Shown one piece after another: positions 22,061-23,846 of a stretch of DNA of 23,846 nucleotides. Made by a program: the position numbers and the translations under genes. The notes beneath the pieces were generated by a model. It was given only the letters and a program-made list of their open reading frames with translations, did no database searches and had not been told where the DNA came from. Location of the stretch: positions 1 to 23,846 of the IMG/VR virus record IMGVR_UViG_3300030329_001545. One strand, written 5' to 3'. The stretch comes from a virus. The first letter of the stretch is position 1; each line of letters opens with the position of its first letter.

Positions 22061-22872
22061 GGTGATCTCTTCTCTGCGTCCGTTCTAGAAGATCTGTAGT
22101 GCTGTATCTCTTCTTTAAGCGGAAGGCATTTCCACATCTGCTGCATCGAGTAATAAACAGCTGTGAACCTGTACCCTCCTTTTCTCACTTTTATCGGAGT
22201 GACTCCGTGGACCAACCTCTGTCCATCGAAGCTGATGAAACTTCTGTCTGATATCGAGAACGAAATATCAAGCTCTGGAACACACAGAAGCCCACCCGTA
22301 GACTTGTGCCTGAATCCAGCCATCACCTGACGGCAGCTCTTGAAGTTGCCACGATCCAAGTGGTAATGCAGGGCATTGTTTTTGTTTGCTATGCCGCTCG
22401 TAAATACACTGCCACGTATCTTGTAATCGTCTACCATCTCAGAATCGTCTACGATCTTCTTGTGCTTTTCATAAGCCTCTGGCGACATCCTGCTGTACCA
22501 CTCGCAGGCTTCCAGCCCTAGCCTCTCCATGGCCGCATAAAAGTCAGGCATATCCTCGGCTGTGGATGCAGCCCTGCATGGAGAGTTGCGTAGAGCGTTT
22601 CTTGGTGCGTACCCGAATATCCTAGACTGCGTACGCAAACCGCCACTCCTGGTGGCATCAACAAACCCACCGGGGTCTTTGTGGAATATCCTTTTCGCCT
22701 CGTTCATTGCCGGGGAAGATATGCCAACCTGATACACGCAGAGGACGTCTCCGCTGCTGCTGTGTATTACTGCGTCATAGTCAACATGCCGGCTGCAGTC
22801 TGACTCTTCGGGCTGGCGATTTACATAATCGTTGTTGTCGATTTCTCGGGGGTCTACTTCAAGGTATTTCAT
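22048..22872 (-). CDS. TET/JBP-type 2-oxoglutarate/Fe(II) DNA dioxygenase
   Basis: 274 aa from ATG 22872 (14-nt overlap with the ParB-like gene); a TTG at 22878 adds two residues. The metal/2OG motifs of the TET/JBP family are visible in order: the H-x-D in 'NALHYHLDRGNF' (about 168-179, H173/D175), then 'GGLLCVPELDISFSISDRSFISFDGQRLVHGVTPI' (about 195-229) with the distal His224. 'YRFTAVYYSMQQMWKC' (about 236-251) has the 2OG-binding Arg237 (numbering from the TTG). Phage relatives oxidise 5-methylpyrimidines in DNA to the hydroxymethyl form. Whether the substrate here is 5-methylcytosine or thymine is not readable from the sequence. Confidence 0.83.
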   Translation of the reverse strand: MKYLEVDPREIDNNDYVNRQPEESDCSRHVDYDAVIHSSSGDVLCVYQVGISSPAMNEAKRIFHKDPGGFVDATRSGGLRTQSRIFGYAPRNALRNSPCRAASTAEDMPDFYAAMERLGLEACEWYSRMSPEAYEKHKKIVDDSEMVDDYKIRGSVFTSGIANKNNALHYHLDRGNFKSCRQVMAGFRHKSTGGLLCVPELDISFSISDRSFISFDGQRLVHGVTPIKVRKGGYRFTAVYYSMQQMWKCLPLKEEIQHYRSSRTDAEKRSPWAT

Positions 22873-23482
22873 AACCAAGTTCTCGGAGAACCCGAATAAT
22901 GGTGTTGGTGAAATCAGGCTGACCGTATTTCTCTCGCAGGCTTTCGAGTGCTGCTACTACTGCGCCGTATTCTTCCTGAGAAAAGGTCAGGTGGACTTGC
23001 TTTACAATCCCGTCGTAAGTCAGATGTCCAGGCTGTAGATTCTCGTTCCTTATCTCCTCCACCGGCTCCATCCAGTCTCCTGTACCTGTGTCTACATCAG
23101 CTAGCAACTCGATCATCTCGTCCTGGGTAAATCCAGAAGCTGAAAGAAGCTTGTCGTCGAATGAGCCAATCTGTGCAGCCAATTCTTCTTCATTCCATGC
23201 GGCCAGTTCTGCTGTTCGATTGTCAGCTATTGCAAACGCCTGTGCTTCGTCTGCCTCTAAATCTGTAACTGCGACCGCTATTTCTTTCCAGCCTAAAGAG
23301 CTAGCAGCCTGGAGTGTTCCGTTGCCTGCTATCACCCTGTTGTTTTTGTCCACAACTATAGGCTTTTGCTGGCCGAACTGGTCTAAGGATTTCTTGATAG
23401 AATCTATATTCCTCTCGCTGTGCTGCCTGGCATTACTAGGATCTTCTGCCAGCTGCTTGACTTGCATCTTTTTAACTCTCAT
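22859..23482 (-). CDS. ParB-like nuclease-domain protein
   Basis: 207 aa from ATG 23482, chosen because GGAGG lies 11 nt upstream; an earlier ATG at 23500 is possible. The N-terminal ParB/Srx-type domain shows 'VKQLAEDPSNARQHSERNIDSIKKSLDQFGQQKPIVVDKNNRVIAGNGTLQAASSLG' followed by 'VAVTDLEADEAQAFAIADNRTAEL' (spanning about residues 8-95). Many phages carry such domains near terminase or DNA-modification genes. Some act as sequence-specific DNA-binding or CTPase proteins, others are fused to methylases. There is no HTH or partition ParA partner here, so chromosome partitioning is not implied. The C-terminal part (about 125-205) is charged and helical. Confidence 0.85.
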   Translation of the reverse strand: MRVKKMQVKQLAEDPSNARQHSERNIDSIKKSLDQFGQQKPIVVDKNNRVIAGNGTLQAASSLGWKEIAVAVTDLEADEAQAFAIADNRTAELAAWNEEELAAQIGSFDDKLLSASGFTQDEMIELLADVDTGTGDWMEPVEEIRNENLQPGHLTYDGIVKQVHLTFSQEEYGAVVAALESLREKYGQPDFTNTIIRVLRELGYEIP

Positions 23483-23675
23483 GGAACGAGTTTCCTCCAT
23501 TGTGAAATCCTGCGATAAAATCTCCGCATATCAGCTCCAGGCACCTACCCTCACTTATCGTGTGATCTTCTTCCGCGACTCGGAGCATGTGCATCGCTCT
23601 GTCTACAATGCTCCTCTGGTCCTTAGTTAATCGAACTGGCCGGCCCATGCAAGACCTATCCCCCCGATCATGCAC
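23472..23675 (-). CDS. Small hypothetical protein, possible DNA-binding/regulatory
   Basis: About 67 aa from GTG 23675, chosen because AGAGG lies 7 nt upstream; TTG 23681 and ATG 23648 are alternatives. The core 'LTKDQRSIVDRAMHMLRVAEEDHTISEGRCLELICGDFIAGF' is helical, with a SEGRxLELICxDF pattern I associate with short phage proteins encoded near ParB-like or terminase genes. No catalytic motif. It overlaps the ParB-like start by 11 nt. It is the first visible gene of the operon. Confidence 0.6.
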   Translation of the reverse strand: MHDRGDRSCMGRPVRLTKDQRSIVDRAMHMLRVAEEDHTISEGRCLELICGDFIAGFHNGGNSFHES

Positions 23676-23681
23676 CTTCAA

Positions 23682-23846
23682 GCCTCTAATTTCCTTTCTA
23701 ACGCATCATGTTTTATCTGCCTGACAAAACTCTAGTGCCAAAAAGAACGGTCCCTGGAGAGGAATATGGGCTAGCTGTACGACATATCTTGCTAGCTGTA
23801 TATAGCTGACATAAATACTGCTATTACGGGGAAAAAACACGCGCGA
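23682..23846 (-). promoter_or_regulatory. Upstream non-coding region with 10-bp direct repeat, possible operator/promoter
   Basis: No ORF of note. On the plus strand the 10-mer gctagctgta occurs at 23770-23779 and again at 23791-23800, 21 bp apart (two helical turns), with a related tatagctgac just beyond (23801-23810). The repeats contain the palindrome GCTAGC. The arrangement suits a protein-binding site upstream of the operon's first visible gene. No convincing -35/-10 pair could be assigned. A run of T (minus strand) near 23830 may be the end of a terminator of an off-window gene. Confidence 0.4.

Noticed and set aside
22859-23482. Reading the ParB-like gene as part of a plasmid/prophage partition system
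   Set aside because: No ParA-type ATPase is nearby and no HTH domain is visible; the context is a phage DNA-modification/packaging block.
23682-23846. A sigma70 promoter in the upstream region
   Set aside because: TTGTCA- and TATATA-like words occur, but none are paired at suitable spacing, so no promoter call is made.

Overview
The window is a stretch of a tailed double-stranded DNA phage or prophage with siphovirus architecture (HK97-type head, long non-contractile tail). Every gene I can support lies on the minus strand, so transcription runs from the right edge (about 23.8 kb) to the left edge. Genes are packed with 1-25 nt overlaps (many ATGA, TAATG or TGATG junctions), and many start with GTG or TTG behind good Shine-Dalgarno (SD) sequences. 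I see no tRNA, rRNA, integrase, lysis or replication gene. The host cannot be named from this sequence. The DNA-modification genes resemble those I know from actinobacteriophages, but base composition and the tail proteins do not settle the host.

Layout in transcription order. (1) 23.7-18.2 kb, the upstream block: a small unknown protein and a ParB-like nuclease-domain protein, then six tightly coupled genes that look like a DNA-base hypermodification pathway. These are a TET/JBP-type 2-oxoglutarate/Fe(II) dioxygenase, an amino acid:DNA transferase (ADDT) family protein, a fold-type-II PLP enzyme, a Rossmann methyltransferase-like protein, a second protein of the ADDT/hmdU-kinase-helical superfamily, and a P-loop 5-hydroxymethylpyrimidine DNA kinase. 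The inferred logic is: oxidise a 5-methyl pyrimidine in DNA, phosphorylate the hydroxymethyl, displace the phosphate with an amino acid or amine, then tailor the adduct. (2) 18.2-15.5 kb: terminase small and large subunits and a Gp88-like protein. (3) 15.5-13.3 kb, an accessory island between terminase and portal: a NeuA/KdsB/SpsF-like cytidylyltransferase, a NeuB-like synthase without the usual C-terminal SAF domain, a sulfotransferase-like protein and a tiny two-helix membrane protein. (4) 13.3-9.3 kb: HK97 portal, prohead protease and major capsid protein, followed by a strong hairpin.

(5) 9.2-5.9 kb: a Rossmann/glycosyltransferase-like protein, a small overlapping ORF, the head-tail connector, head closure, HK97-gp10-like, tail terminator and tail tube proteins. 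(6) 5.9-5.2 kb: a gpG/gpGT-type tail assembly chaperone pair joined by an in-frame A AAA AAC slippery heptamer immediately before the gpG stop, so a -1 programmed frameshift is predicted. (7) 5.3-0 kb: tape measure protein, then three unusual glycine/cysteine-rich or beta-helical tail-tip or adhesin proteins, and a truncated LamG-like protein running off the left edge.

The most interesting parts are the DNA hypermodification operon and the separate nonulosonic-acid/sulfotransferase island. They suggest a virus that may chemically decorate both its genome and its virion (or an unusual base). No stretch longer than 300 bases lacks a gene. The longest non-coding pieces are about 170 bases at the right edge, 119 bases before the capsid gene and 78 bases after it.
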